Positions 1-8,191 of a stretch of 64,000 nt of DNA are shown one piece after another. The stretch is from Saccharopolyspora gloriosae (GTDB lineage: Bacteria; Actinomycetota; Actinomycetes; Mycobacteriales; Pseudonocardiaceae). Where the stretch lies: contig NZ_JACHIV010000001.1 of the NCBI RefSeq assembly GCF_014203325.1, forward strand, positions 5,953,501 to 6,017,500. Reading direction: 5' to 3'. The notes beneath the pieces are model-generated. The model had not been told where the DNA came from and ran no database searches. It saw only the letters and a list, made by a program, of their open reading frames with translations. Each line of letters begins with the position of its first letter. Position 1 is the first letter of the stretch. Made by a program: the position numbers and the translations under genes.

Positions 1-1406
1 GCGATGGTGAAGTCGGACAGGTCGATGTCGCGGATCTGGGCCAGCATCATCGCGCCCACCACGACCAGCGCGGGCGCGGCGGCTTCGACGGGGATCACGC
101 TGTAGAGCGGGGTGAGGAACATGGCGGCCAGGAACAGCAGCCCGGTGACCACGTTCGCCAGCCCCGTGCGGGCGCCTTCGGCGATGCCGGAGGCCGATTC
201 CACGAACACCGTGTTGGAGCTCGCCGAACCCGCACCGCCCGCGACGGCGCCGACGCCCTCGACGGCCAGCGCCTTGCCGATGCCGGGCAGGTTGCCCTTG
301 CGGTCGGCGAGCCCGGCTTCCTTCCCGAGGCCGGTCATGGTGCCCATGGCGTCGAAGAAGTTCGCCAGCACCAGCGTGAACACCAGCATCGCCGCGGCCA
401 GCGCGGGCAGCCGCGTCCACGCGCCGAAGGAGATGTCGCCGACGAGCGAGAGGTCGGGGAAACCGAAGATCTGCTCCGGCGGCGCCGGGTAGCCGAGGTT
501 CCAGCCCTGCGGGTCGGTGCCCTCCGAGGGGCCCGCGTGCACCAGGGCCTCCACGGCGATCGCGACCAGGGTGTTGATCACGATGGCGATCAGGATGCCG
601 CCGCGGACCTTGCGCGCCACCAGGATCGAGGTGAGCACCAGGCCGAACGCGAACACGGCGGTGGGCCAGGACGCGATGGAGCCGTCGATGCCCAGCCCCA
701 CGGGCACGGTGGTGTTCGCGGCGTCCGGCAACCGGCGAACGAACCCGGCGTCGACGAGGCCGACGAAGCTGATGAACAGGCCGATGCCGACCGCGATGGC
801 CGCTTTCAGCTCGGGCGGCACGGCGTTGAACACGGCGGTGCGGAACCCGGTGGCGACGAGGATCAGGATGATGATGCCGTCGACGACGACCAGGCCCATC
901 GCCTCCGGCCAGCTCACCTGCTGGGCGATGGTGACGGCGAGCAGCGTGTTGATGCCCAGGCCCGCGGCGATGGCGAACGGGTAGTTCGCGACGAGCCCGA
1001 ACAGCAGCGTCATGACGCCCGCGACGAGCGCGGTGCTCGCCGCGACCTGCGGCACCGTGAGGATGTCGCCGAGCACGTCGCGCTTCGCCGTCGGCGAGTC
1101 CGCGGAGTAGCTGCCGAGGATCAGCGGGTTGAGCACGATGATGTAGGCGACGGTGACGAAGGTGACGAGCCCGCCGCGCAGTTCCCGGCTCAGCGTCGAA
1201 CCACGCTCGGTGATCTTGAAGTAACGGTCCAGCACCCCGGTTCCGCCCCGAGCTCCCGATTCGTTCCCACTCGCCATGCGTGGATCTTCGGGACCGCGAT
1301 CCGATCCCGCAACCGGCTGCGCGTCGGGTTTACCGGAACGTTCCCGCGACTGCTCGGAGCCGCTGTCCGGCCCGGTGGGCGAATCGTCCGGATTCCTGTC
1401 CGCCAT
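1..1406 (-). CDS. NCS2 family purine permease (AzgA/GhxP type), partial
   Basis: Inner-membrane permease for nucleobases, probably adenine, guanine or hypoxanthine. The N-terminus carries about 45 polar residues, then the family signature ITERGSTLSRELRGG and many hydrophobic helices. The substrate-helix motif FFDAMGTMTGL and the later SSSNTVFVESASGIGEGART stretch are typical of AzgA-like members. The C-terminus lies beyond the left edge after about 468 codons. I chose the ATG at 1406 because AGGGTGAGG precedes it; an in-frame ATG at 1277 would give the shorter form usual in the family. It is divergent from the DUF2530 gene, with 44 bp between them. Substrate choice within the family is inference. 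Confidence 0.9.
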   Translation of the reverse strand, partial: MADRNPDDSPTGPDSGSEQSRERSGKPDAQPVAGSDRGPEDPRMASGNESGARGGTGVLDRYFKITERGSTLSRELRGGLVTFVTVAYIIVLNPLILGSYSADSPTAKRDVLGDILTVPQVAASTALVAGVMTLLFGLVANYPFAIAAGLGINTLLAVTIAQQVSWPEAMGLVVVDGIIILILVATGFRTAVFNAVPPELKAAIAVGIGLFISFVGLVDAGFVRRLPDAANTTVPVGLGIDGSIASWPTAVFAFGLVLTSILVARKVRGGILIAIVINTLVAIAVEALVHAGPSEGTDPQGWNLGYPAPPEQIFGFPDLSLVGDISFGAWTRLPALAAAMLVFTLVLANFFDAMGTMTGLGKEAGLADRKGNLPGIGKALAVEGVGAVAGGAGSASSNTVFVESASGIAEGARTGLANVVTGLLFLAAMFLTPLYSVIPVEAAAPALVVVGAMMLAQIRDIDLSDFTI

Positions 1407-1450
1407 CACTACCTCACCCTGCTGACGACTACCGGGGTAGCCTGCCCGAC

Positions 1451-1756
1451 GTGACCGAAGACAGCGCACGCACCCCCGCCTCACCAGCGACGACGACCGC
1501 CGAGGCGCCACGCACCGTGCCCGCGCTGCCACGCAGGCTGGCCCAGCCCACGCCGGTCGTGCTGGCCGGGACGGGGATCTGGCTCGCGGGCCTCGTGCTG
1601 TTCGCCGTCACCGCCCCCGGCGGCTTCGAGTTCTGGACCTGCGTAGCCGGGTTCGTCCTGGGCTTGACCGGGTACGGAGTGTTCCGCTGGCAGCGCAACG
1701 CGTCGCGCCGCGGCTCCCGCGGGGCGTGGAAGGGTTTGTCCGGTCTGGACGGATAG
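1451..1756 (+). CDS. DUF2530 small membrane protein
   Basis: A 101-residue protein. A Pro/Thr-rich N-terminus is followed by two hydrophobic segments (about residues 38-54 and 60-76) separated by a short GGFEFWT turn, then a basic tail ending RGAWKGLSGLDG. This layout matches DUF2530, a small two-helix membrane family seen in actinobacteria, often beside an NCS2 permease. The GTG start at 1451 leaves a compact protein. It is divergent from the permease, and the short spacer holds the inverted repeat CTACC-GG-GGTAG. Function is unknown. Confidence 0.75.
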   Translation: MTEDSARTPASPATTTAEAPRTVPALPRRLAQPTPVVLAGTGIWLAGLVLFAVTAPGGFEFWTCVAGFVLGLTGYGVFRWQRNASRRGSRGAWKGLSGLDG

Positions 1757-1840
1757 TGCGATACCGGAAAGGTGCTCTCCGGAAGTGGTCCATTCGCTAG
1801 TCTGCTGCTCGCGAAGTACCTACGACTGGGGGAGCAAGAA

Positions 1841-2632
1841 GTGGCGTTCAAACTCGATGTCGATCGCCTTGAGTTCGCCGTCCTCGCCGGCTGGGCGGGC
1901 CTGAAGCGCTTACCGCCGGTCGTCCAGTTCAGCCACTACGGCACGCCGGTGCAGGACATCAACGCCGAGCTCGACGCGGCCGACGCGCGGTGCCGCCAGC
2001 GGGGGCTGGTGAACCGCGCGAACCAGGTCAGCGACGAGGTGTGGGACCTCATCGGGATCTACCCGACCACCGCCGTCGAATACGACCTGCGGTTCTCCGC
2101 GAAGAAGGGCACCGAGCTGCGCGCGGCGATGTCGCAGTCCGGCCAGGTCGCGGTCCGCACCGTCATGCACGGCGACCGCTACGTCCTCGAACGCGTCCGC
2201 GCGGAGGACACCGTGCCCGCGCTGGCCTCGGTGCTGCCCGAGCACCCGCCGCTGAAGATGAAGCCCGTCAACGTGGACCTCACCGAGATGCGCGCCGTCA
2301 TGGCCGACGTGCAGAAGAAGGGCCAGACCGACCCGCGCGCCATCGAGCAGGGCCTGCGCACCCGCGGCATCGACGTGACGGGCTTCCGCAAGGCCACCGA
2401 ACTGCTCGACGGCACGAAGCTCGGCGCGGGCCAGATCGGCGTCACCGTGTGGAACGCGCAGCGCAAGGAGTTCCGCGGCGACCACACCGTGCAGGTCGTC
2501 GACGTCGAAGGCGGCCGGGTGTCCATCTACAACTCCGGCAACCAGCGCATGGTCGCCGGAGCCGACATCGGCACCTTCCGCCGCGTCCTCGGCGACCTCA
2601 CCACCGCCGCGCAACGCCGCTCCACGTGGTGA
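1841..2632 (+). CDS. EspG family ESX secretion chaperone
   Basis: A 263-residue EspG-like protein. In mycobacteria EspG binds PE/PPE pairs in the cytosol and delivers them to the type VII (ESX) machinery. The length is typical, and the start VAFKLDVDRLEFAVLAGW and the later VTVWNAQRKEFRGDHTVQVVD region are characteristic. GTG 1841 is chosen because GGGGGAG lies seven bases upstream. It is followed by a small secreted-type protein, a DUF3558 lipoprotein and a PPE-like protein, its plausible clients. No core ESX ATPase or channel gene is in view, so the secretion system must be encoded elsewhere. Confidence 0.85.
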   Translation: MAFKLDVDRLEFAVLAGWAGLKRLPPVVQFSHYGTPVQDINAELDAADARCRQRGLVNRANQVSDEVWDLIGIYPTTAVEYDLRFSAKKGTELRAAMSQSGQVAVRTVMHGDRYVLERVRAEDTVPALASVLPEHPPLKMKPVNVDLTEMRAVMADVQKKGQTDPRAIEQGLRTRGIDVTGFRKATELLDGTKLGAGQIGVTVWNAQRKEFRGDHTVQVVDVEGGRVSIYNSGNQRMVAGADIGTFRRVLGDLTTAAQRRSTW

Positions 2633-2782
2633 CCTCCCGAGCGCTGGGCCGAACGCGTGATCGCGCCCGCGCGCGGGGAACGAGATGCGGCGTTGTGACG
2701 TCGTATCGGTGCACTGCACAGGCGTGATCTGGCAAGCTGAGGCCTGATCACGGATCAACGTGACACTAGGGGGTAAGACAAC

Positions 2783-3136
2783 ATGGCCACCATCAACACG
2801 ACGGTGAACAACGGGGGCGTCAGCTCCGGGGCGTCGTTCTCCGTCGACACGGACGCCATTCCGGGGATGATCGCGAAGTACGAGGATGCTCGCGGCGAGC
2901 TCGACGAGATCCTCAACAAAGTCAGGAACTCAGGCGTCCTCAAGCCTCCTGGTGATGACGAGGTGAGCAAGGGCGCCGCCGAGTCCATCAAGAAGCTCAT
3001 GGGGAATTCCGAGGGCGGTATCACGCAAGTTGTCACCGCTGCCCGCAAGCACATTCAAGACCAGATCAATCAGCTGAAAGCGGCCCAAAAGGACTACCAG
3101 TCCGCCGACGACGCAGCCACTCCGACTCAGGCGTAA
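2783..3136 (+). CDS. Small ESX-associated secreted-type protein (PE/EspC-like)
   Basis: 117 residues, mostly predicted helix after a polar N-terminus. Long amphipathic helices run from about residue 28 to 50 and 75 to 108, with no signal peptide and no transmembrane segment. This is the helical-hairpin size class of type VII substrates, though there is no clear WXG motif. A good site (AGGGGG) precedes ATG 2783. It sits between EspG and the DUF3558 lipoprotein, 10 bp from the latter, and shares the operon with a PPE-like gene. The PE-like role is inferred from context. Confidence 0.6.
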   Translation: MATINTTVNNGGVSSGASFSVDTDAIPGMIAKYEDARGELDEILNKVRNSGVLKPPGDDEVSKGAAESIKKLMGNSEGGITQVVTAARKHIQDQINQLKAAQKDYQSADDAATPTQA

Positions 3137-3146
3137 GGAATTTTCT

Positions 3147-3716
3147 GTGCTACGACGTACCAGCGTGCTCACCGCATCCCTCCTCATGCTCACCGCGATC
3201 TCCTCGTGCGCAGTCGGCGGCGAAGGGGAGCAGCAGCCTCCGCAGGCCGCGCCTAGCACGGAAAACATCGATCCTGCACTGGCAGTCGAGAATCCGAAGA
3301 ACCTCAAGGGCGTTGCGGACGCCTGCCAGTTGCTCACTCCGGAGCAACGCACCGCCCTTCAAGTCGATGGGGCTCCAGAGCAGGCTGACAGCTTGTACAA
3401 GGAGCCTGCGTGCAGCATGGAAGGCGACATGCTCACAGCACGCATCGAGATCAACTCAAATCAAGGTGGCATGACGGCCACGCACGAACGCAAGGACAAC
3501 TTCGACAATTTCGAACCCACTGAGGTCGCCGGGTATCCGGCAGCGCTGGTGAACTTCTCCGATTCGCTGTGCTCAGTGATCGTCGGAGTCTCCGACACCC
3601 AGTCTGTCGATGTCTATTACGCAATGAACTCAGGCGGCGCCCCCGAAATGAACGACGGGTGCGGATACGCGAAGAAGATCGCCGCCGAAGTGGTCCAGAA
3701 CATTCCAGCCGCCTGA
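3147..3716 (+). CDS. DUF3558 family lipoprotein
   Basis: 189 residues. A basic start (MLRRT), a hydrophobic stretch and the lipobox-like ISSC at about residues 19-22 predict a lipid-anchored exported protein. The body has the DUF3558 pattern: the ACQLLTPEQRTAL segment, a paired Cys in the EPACSME region, and a late NDGCGYAKKIA block. DUF3558 genes are common in Pseudonocardiaceae next to ESX effectors. GTG 3147 has AAGGAA upstream. The molecular role is unknown. Confidence 0.75.
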   Translation: MLRRTSVLTASLLMLTAISSCAVGGEGEQQPPQAAPSTENIDPALAVENPKNLKGVADACQLLTPEQRTALQVDGAPEQADSLYKEPACSMEGDMLTARIEINSNQGGMTATHERKDNFDNFEPTEVAGYPAALVNFSDSLCSVIVGVSDTQSVDVYYAMNSGGAPEMNDGCGYAKKIAAEVVQNIPAA

Positions 3717-3754
3717 TCCGAGGTCAGGCGCAAGGCCGAACAGGATGATGCAAC

Positions 3755-5005
3755 ATGGTCCCCCCTGCGATACCGATCATGGTCGGCGTTGCGCTGGTAG
3801 CGCCGTCCGATTCCGGCAACATCGACGAGATCATGCAAAAGGTGGGGTTCAACCACCCGGAGAAGTACAAGCAGATCACCGAGGGCGCCGGGCCCGAAGA
3901 GATGACCCGTGCCGCCGACGACCTGAAGGGGGCGATCAGCGAGCGCTTCGGAGCCGCACTGGAACTACTCGAAACGGCGAACCGAGACGCGAACGTCGCT
4001 TGGCAGGGCCAAGCCGCTGAGCAGTTCGGGAACTCGACCAAACCAATGACGAGCTTCCTCACGAACGCTCAATCGACGTCGCAATCCGCCGGTGGTTCGA
4101 TCGAGCGGCAGGTCGACGGGTTCCTCACGGTCCGGAACTCGATGCCGGAACCGAAGAAGGTCGACGCGACGGACAGCCTCATTGAAAAGGGCGGCGCCTG
4201 GCTCGTCGGCGGTGAAACGGACCTGCAGCAGCAGGAACGCGAGGCCACCGAGGCGGCCGAGGCCGCGAAGCAGACGTACTCGACCTACGACAACACGATC
4301 CGTCCCGAGATCCAGAACCCGCCGCGGTTCGACCCGCCGCCGGGGCAGAGCGGCGACCAGGGGCAGAGCTCCTTCGATCGCAGTGGGGCGATCAACTCGC
4401 CGATGGGCGTCGGATCAGGCGGTAGTCCTGGTGCTGGCGGTAGCGGCGGTGGGATCGGTGGCGTCGGTGGTGGTTCAGGGTTCGGGCCTGGTGGTTCGAG
4501 CTTCCCGGACACGCCTTCTGGCAGCGGTTCGTCGTGGGCTCCTGGGACCAGCCCCTCGACGATGCCGGCTCCGGCGTCGCTCCCCAGTGCCGGTGGTGGC
4601 GCCGGTGCGGGTGCCGGGGCCGGTGGTGCCGGGCTCGGGATGATGCCGGGCGGCATGGGCGCCGGTGGAGCCGGTGCGGGCGCGGGTGGTAGCGCCGGTG
4701 CGGGCGGCATGGGCGCTGGCGGTCGTGCTGGTGCCGGGGCCGGTGCCGCGAACCAGCCTGGTGCGGGTGGCCGTTCGGGCATCGGCACGCCGGGTGGCGG
4801 CATGGCCGGTGCCGGTGGTGCCGGCGCGAAGGGCGCCGGGGCCGGTGGTCGTGGCGGCATGGGCATGGGCGGCGGCATGGGTGCCGGTCGCGGTGGCCAG
4901 GGCGGCGAGGACGACGAGCACGAGCACCCGAGCTGGCTCGAGGAGCAGGACGACGTCTGGCTCAACGACATGCCGCGCACCGCTCCCCCGGTCTTCGGGG
5001 AGTGA
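3755..5005 (+). CDS. PPE-like ESX substrate with Gly/Ala-rich tail
   Basis: 416 residues. Residues 20-180 are helical, with a W-x-G turn (WQGQ, 83-86) and a YxxxD type VII export signal (YSTYD, 175-179). This is the PPE/WXG100 fold followed by a secretion tag. From about residue 200 to 390 the sequence is low-complexity Gly/Ala/Pro repeats (GAGGAG, GMGMGGG), and it ends in the acidic segment EDDEHEHPSW. The tail resembles the Gly-rich regions of mycobacterial PE_PGRS/PPE proteins but is an independent low-complexity sequence. It is the last gene of the EspG group and is followed by a bidirectional terminator. Confidence 0.75.
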   Translation: MVPPAIPIMVGVALVAPSDSGNIDEIMQKVGFNHPEKYKQITEGAGPEEMTRAADDLKGAISERFGAALELLETANRDANVAWQGQAAEQFGNSTKPMTSFLTNAQSTSQSAGGSIERQVDGFLTVRNSMPEPKKVDATDSLIEKGGAWLVGGETDLQQQEREATEAAEAAKQTYSTYDNTIRPEIQNPPRFDPPPGQSGDQGQSSFDRSGAINSPMGVGSGGSPGAGGSGGGIGGVGGGSGFGPGGSSFPDTPSGSGSSWAPGTSPSTMPAPASLPSAGGGAGAGAGAGGAGLGMMPGGMGAGGAGAGAGGSAGAGGMGAGGRAGAGAGAANQPGAGGRSGIGTPGGGMAGAGGAGAKGAGAGGRGGMGMGGGMGAGRGGQGGEDDEHEHPSWLEEQDDVWLNDMPRTAPPVFGE

Positions 5006-5032
5006 GCTAGGGCGAACGCTCGACGGCGTTGA

Positions 5033-5064
5033 GGGGCCGCGCACCGATCAAGGTGCGCGGCCCC
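5033..5064. terminator. Bidirectional intrinsic terminator
   Basis: A perfect 13-bp inverted repeat, GGGGCCGCGCACC, with the 6-nt loop GATCAA. It lies between the convergent ends of the PPE-like gene (5005) and the membrane-protein gene (5075). Confidence 0.8.
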
Positions 5065-5074
5065 TTCGCTCGGG

Positions 5075-6190
5075 TCATCGCACCGATCGGTCCCAGGTGA
5101 GGGTGGGAGGTCTCGTGTCGGACAGCGGGTCTGCGGGGAACTCGGCGGGCCGCACGAACTCGACGCGCTGCACCGGCAGGGGGTTCTGCTTCGCGTTCGG
5201 TTTGCCGTCCTCACCGAGAACTTCGGTCTGCTCGCGGAAGTGATAAGCGGGCAGCAATGTCTCGGGGTCGAGGTAGTAGGCCATGTTCGCCCCTTCGCCA
5301 GGCCCATTCCCTTGCATGTAGGGAAGTTCCTCCGCTGTCAGCCCGGTCTTCTGGAACGACCAGGTCACTACCTGAAAGCCCCAGTACAACCCTCCGGTAT
5401 TCACTGGTTCTGCACGAACCGGAAGCCGGACGAACCTCTTGCCGCCGATATCGACCAGCTCCGGTTTGCCCGCCTGGAAGAAGCCGGAGTACCTGGTTGT
5501 CAGGTGTGTGATCATGGCGTCGCTCTGCGGCGGCGTGAGTCCGCCAGGGATGATTCCGTCGCCCGCGTAGGTGGCATGGCGCCGCAGCCGACACCCTCCG
5601 CTGTCGGGATCATGCCAGCCGTTCCGGTAGCTGGCCCAGCTGTACGAGGTGTCACCGACGCATCGCGCTTGGATCGTTCCTTCGTCCGCGTCGAGCGAAG
5701 TCTTGATGTACTGCTTGGATCGATAGTCGACGATCGTGTCGTCCCCGTACTCGACCACGCCTGCGACGTAAGCAGCTTTGTCTTGGTAGGTCTCCTCTAC
5801 GGTTCGGACAACAGGTTCCTGGGACTGCCGCTCGAACATCTCCCAGAAGAGCGCGTCCGGGTCGATCTCGTTGATGGTGGAGGCGTTGATCTGTGTGGAC
5901 GGGTCCCATTCCGGCCGACCTTCGTCGGCTTCGGCCGCGCCCGACCGCAGCGCGTAGATGCCGATCGACACACCGATGAGGCACAACACCACGATCACGA
6001 CGCCGAAGACGATCAGACCTGTGCGGCGCTTGCGCGGAGGTGGCTGCTGCCACTGCGGTACCGGCTGCTGCCAGCCACCAGGGAAGTATTGGCTGGGCGG
6101 CCCGCTCTGTCCGACCGGCGGCTGTTGTCCCTGCCAAGGTTGTTGACCGTTCCACGGCTGCTGGCCGTTCGGCGGGTAGGGCGGTGTCAT
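5075..6190 (-). CDS. Membrane-anchored protein with Pro/Gln-rich cytosolic N-terminus
   Basis: 371 residues: an N-terminal Pro/Gln/Trp-rich segment (1-52, repeats like QQPW and GQQP), a basic PPRKRR stop, one transmembrane helix (about 58-80) and a roughly 290-residue exterior domain. The exterior domain has single Cys residues in the QARCVGD and GGCRLRR contexts and no motif I recognise. The layout suits an envelope protein with its N-terminus inside. It converges on the ESX gene group, so a secretion-linked role is possible but unproven. ATG 6190 is the first start after a non-coding-like upstream stretch. Confidence 0.7.
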   Translation of the reverse strand: MTPPYPPNGQQPWNGQQPWQGQQPPVGQSGPPSQYFPGGWQQPVPQWQQPPPRKRRTGLIVFGVVIVVLCLIGVSIGIYALRSGAAEADEGRPEWDPSTQINASTINEIDPDALFWEMFERQSQEPVVRTVEETYQDKAAYVAGVVEYGDDTIVDYRSKQYIKTSLDADEGTIQARCVGDTSYSWASYRNGWHDPDSGGCRLRRHATYAGDGIIPGGLTPPQSDAMITHLTTRYSGFFQAGKPELVDIGGKRFVRLPVRAEPVNTGGLYWGFQVVTWSFQKTGLTAEELPYMQGNGPGEGANMAYYLDPETLLPAYHFREQTEVLGEDGKPNAKQNPLPVQRVEFVRPAEFPADPLSDTRPPTLTWDRSVR

Positions 6191-6313
6191 CTCGTGGGGT
6201 CCGATTCTCCGAGGTCGTGATCGTCGATCAGCACAGCACGCGGTGAGGTCGTGCCGAGGGCGAATGCCCGATTTCGTGGGCAAGTCCGCATCGCGGCCGT
6301 CGGCTATTAACAA

Positions 6314-6532
6314 TCACTCGTTGCTCGGGAACGGGACGATGCGGTGATCACCACTGCGGGCTTCGACGGAGCAGACCGAGCAGGTCGGGCGGCCGTCGCG
6401 GGGGCCGACGTCGGCCGGGTCGGCCATGACTCCGCACAAGCCCACGGCTTGCACCGCGCCGACCGGGATCACGTGGTTCTGGTAGCCGAAGGCGGCCCAG
6501 CAGCCTTCGGGCTCTTCGCTCTCTGCCGGCAT
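6314..6532 (-). CDS. Small Cys-containing protein, function unknown
   Basis: 72 residues with a paired-Cys motif near the C-terminus (PTCSVCSVEAR) and one earlier Cys (GLCGV). GAGGAG lies upstream of ATG 6532. It is the second gene of a two-gene unit divergent from the XRE-DUF5753 regulator at 7006. A comparable small Cys-containing gene sits divergent from the other XRE regulator at 41.2-41.5 kb, which suggests a conserved partner. The Cys pair could bind a metal; this is inference. Confidence 0.6.
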   Translation of the reverse strand: MPAESEEPEGCWAAFGYQNHVIPVGAVQAVGLCGVMADPADVGPRDGRPTCSVCSVEARSGDHRIVPFPSNE

Positions 6533-6654
6533 TCGGGGTTCTCCTCGGGTTGGGAGGGTGACCGAGCGGGAGGGGAGGTGGACCCGCCCGGCCACCCGAC
6601 GAACCGGTGTGGGGTCGGGGGTCACCACGACCGGTCCGGGTCATCGGTCCGCGA

Positions 6655-6879
6655 TCAGCGCGGACGGTTCGCGAGCACGCGCCAGCAGTCCATGCAGGTC
6701 GCTTCCTGGATCCACGCGAGCTCGTCGGCGATGCGCTGCAGTTCGTCGGTGCTCACCACTACGCCGCACAGCGCCTTCACGAGCTCACCCGGTTCGGAGC
6801 TGCGCGCGACCAGGTCGAAGGCGTGCCGACCACCACCCACCGGCTGCCACAGCCCCACCTTCGCCCCGTTCGCCAACAT
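6655..6879 (-). CDS. Small Cys-containing protein, function unknown
   Basis: 74 residues. A near-terminal CMDCW motif resembles half of a zinc knuckle, and the middle is a helical segment (STDELQRIADELAWIQEA). AAGGAG sits seven bases before ATG 6879. It is the first gene of the leftward unit and shares the 6880-7005 control region with the XRE regulator. Paralogue-like to the gene at 41240-41497 in size, position and Cys pattern. Confidence 0.6.
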   Translation of the reverse strand: MLANGAKVGLWQPVGGGRHAFDLVARSSEPGELVKALCGVVVSTDELQRIADELAWIQEATCMDCWRVLANRPR

Positions 6880-6909
6880 GCTCGCTCCTTCCCAGAACTC
6901 AACATCGAC

Positions 6910-6940
6910 TCGCATAAATGCTCACATCGCATCTATGCGA
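6910..6940. promoter_or_regulatory. Inverted-repeat operator candidate in divergent promoter region
   Basis: TCGCATAAATGC and GCATCTATGCGA form 12-bp arms with one mismatch and a 7-nt spacer. The repeat sits between the leftward Cys-protein unit and the XRE-DUF5753 gene, so it is a candidate autoregulatory site for that regulator. Confidence 0.45.
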
Positions 6941-7005
6941 TTGACTAGGTATCGTTCGAGTGGACCCCCTGGAGTGACACGCAGGACCTGACGAAACTGG
7001 CGAGC

Positions 7006-7902
7006 ATGATGATCAGCCCAACTGTGCGCGGCCGAGTGCTGGCGAAAAGGCTCTACCAACTTCGCGAACAAGCCGGGTACACACAGACGGCAGCGGCGGC
7101 TGGGCTGGATTGGAAGCAATCGAAGGTCAGCCGCATTGAGGCGCGCGAACAGAAGGTCAGCGTGGCCGATGCACATGCCCTTGCAGCCTTCTACGACGTC
7201 ACGAAAACGGAGCGAGATCTTTTGGTCACCCTCGCCCGTGACTCGAAGAAGCAGGGCTGGTGGCAGTCGTACGGCGATGTCATGCCTACGTGGTTCGACA
7301 CCTATGTAGGCATGGAAGCCGAGGCATCGTCACTGATGACCTACGAGTCCGAGTTCATCCCGGGCCTGTTGCAAACCGCGGACTATGCCCGTGCCACCAC
7401 TAAAGCGACCGTGCTCGATGCCGACGTTGAGGAGATCGATCGGCAAGTTGAACTTCGTCTGCAGCGACAGCAGCGGCTGCGTGGGTCGGACGCTCTCACC
7501 TTGTGGGCGATCATCAGCGAGGCGGCGCTGCGACGACCGGTGGGCGGCCAGGCTGTTTTGCACGAGCAGCTCATTCACCTCGTTGCTCTCGCCGAACAGC
7601 CGAACATCACCGTGCAAGTGATGCCCTTCGCGGCGGCAGGCCACCCTGCGCTCGGCCCTTTCGTTCTCCTCAGTTACCCGGAAGAGTGGCATCCAGACGT
7701 GGTGTACCTGGAAACCCAGGCTGGCGCTCAATGGGTTGAGGAACCCGTGCAGGTTCGCAAGTTCTGCGTGGTGACCGAACACCTGCGAGCGCACGCCATG
7801 GATCCGAGCGATTCGGTGCGCGCCTTGCGCGAGCGGGTAGGAGATCTTGGTCGGGATGTTCAGTCAGTGGCGAGTGTCGAGCAGAAGCGCAGGACAAGGT
7901 AA
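7006..7902 (+). CDS. XRE family regulator with DUF5753 domain
   Basis: 298 residues. An N-terminal helix-turn-helix (about 12-66, including GYTQTAAAAGLDWKQSKVSR) is followed by a DUF5753 ligand/partner domain (about 105-285) with the family phrases FIPGLLQTADYARA and NITVQVMPFAAAGHP. Such regulators are abundant in mycelial actinomycetes and are usually paired with a DUF397 protein, as here: the DUF397 start lies inside the 3' end of this gene. Some pairs affect development or antibiotic output; the target here is unknown. Confidence 0.9.
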   Translation: MMISPTVRGRVLAKRLYQLREQAGYTQTAAAAGLDWKQSKVSRIEAREQKVSVADAHALAAFYDVTKTERDLLVTLARDSKKQGWWQSYGDVMPTWFDTYVGMEAEASSLMTYESEFIPGLLQTADYARATTKATVLDADVEEIDRQVELRLQRQQRLRGSDALTLWAIISEAALRRPVGGQAVLHEQLIHLVALAEQPNITVQVMPFAAAGHPALGPFVLLSYPEEWHPDVVYLETQAGAQWVEEPVQVRKFCVVTEHLRAHAMDPSDSVRALRERVGDLGRDVQSVASVEQKRRTR

Positions 7903-8128
7903 CTGCGTCGAGGTGGGGTTCCGCGCATCCACCTACAGCGGCCCGCAGGGCAACTGTGTGGAGGTCGGCTGGCGGAAGTCCACCTTCAGCAACGGAGCCC
8001 AGAACTGCGTCGAGGTCGGCGGTTCTCCCGAGGTCGTCGGCGTGCGGGACACCAAAGATCGGGACGGCGGGATGTTGGTGTTCGAGCGCCAGGCGTGGCA
8101 CCGGTTCACCCGGTCACTGCGAGGCTGA
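7856..8128 (+). CDS. DUF397 protein with three tandem motif copies
   Basis: 90 residues. The hallmark DUF397 core (S-G-x-x-NCVEV) occurs three times in a row, at about residues 12-20, 30-38 and 47-56 (GNCVEVGF, GNCVEVGW, QNCVEVGG). Ordinary family members carry one, so this is an internal triplication. The C-terminal half keeps the usual VRDTKDRDGGMLVF and WHRFTRSL segments. ATG 7856 lies within the end of the regulator gene (47-nt overlap, different frame), implying translational coupling. Confidence 0.8.
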   Translation: MFSQWRVSSRSAGQGNCVEVGFRASTYSGPQGNCVEVGWRKSTFSNGAQNCVEVGGSPEVVGVRDTKDRDGGMLVFERQAWHRFTRSLRG

Positions 8129-8141
8129 CGCGCTTCTTGCA

Positions 8142-8186
8142 TGAACGGACCGTTCGTCCAATCCCGTTGGGCGAACGGTCCGTTCA
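8142..8186. terminator. Dispersed palindrome P1, terminator-like
   Basis: TGAACGGACCGTTCGTCCAA, loop TCCCG, then the complementary arm. The 20-bp stem has one T/G opposition that would pair as U-G in RNA. It separates the convergent DUF397 and sacsin-type genes. Three near-copies occur at 63005-63236. Confidence 0.7.
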
Positions 8187-8191
8187 CTTCG

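Noticed and set aside
537-1454. Plus-strand frames opposite the purine permease
   Set aside because: They are Arg/Asp/His-rich shadow frames of the conserved permease.
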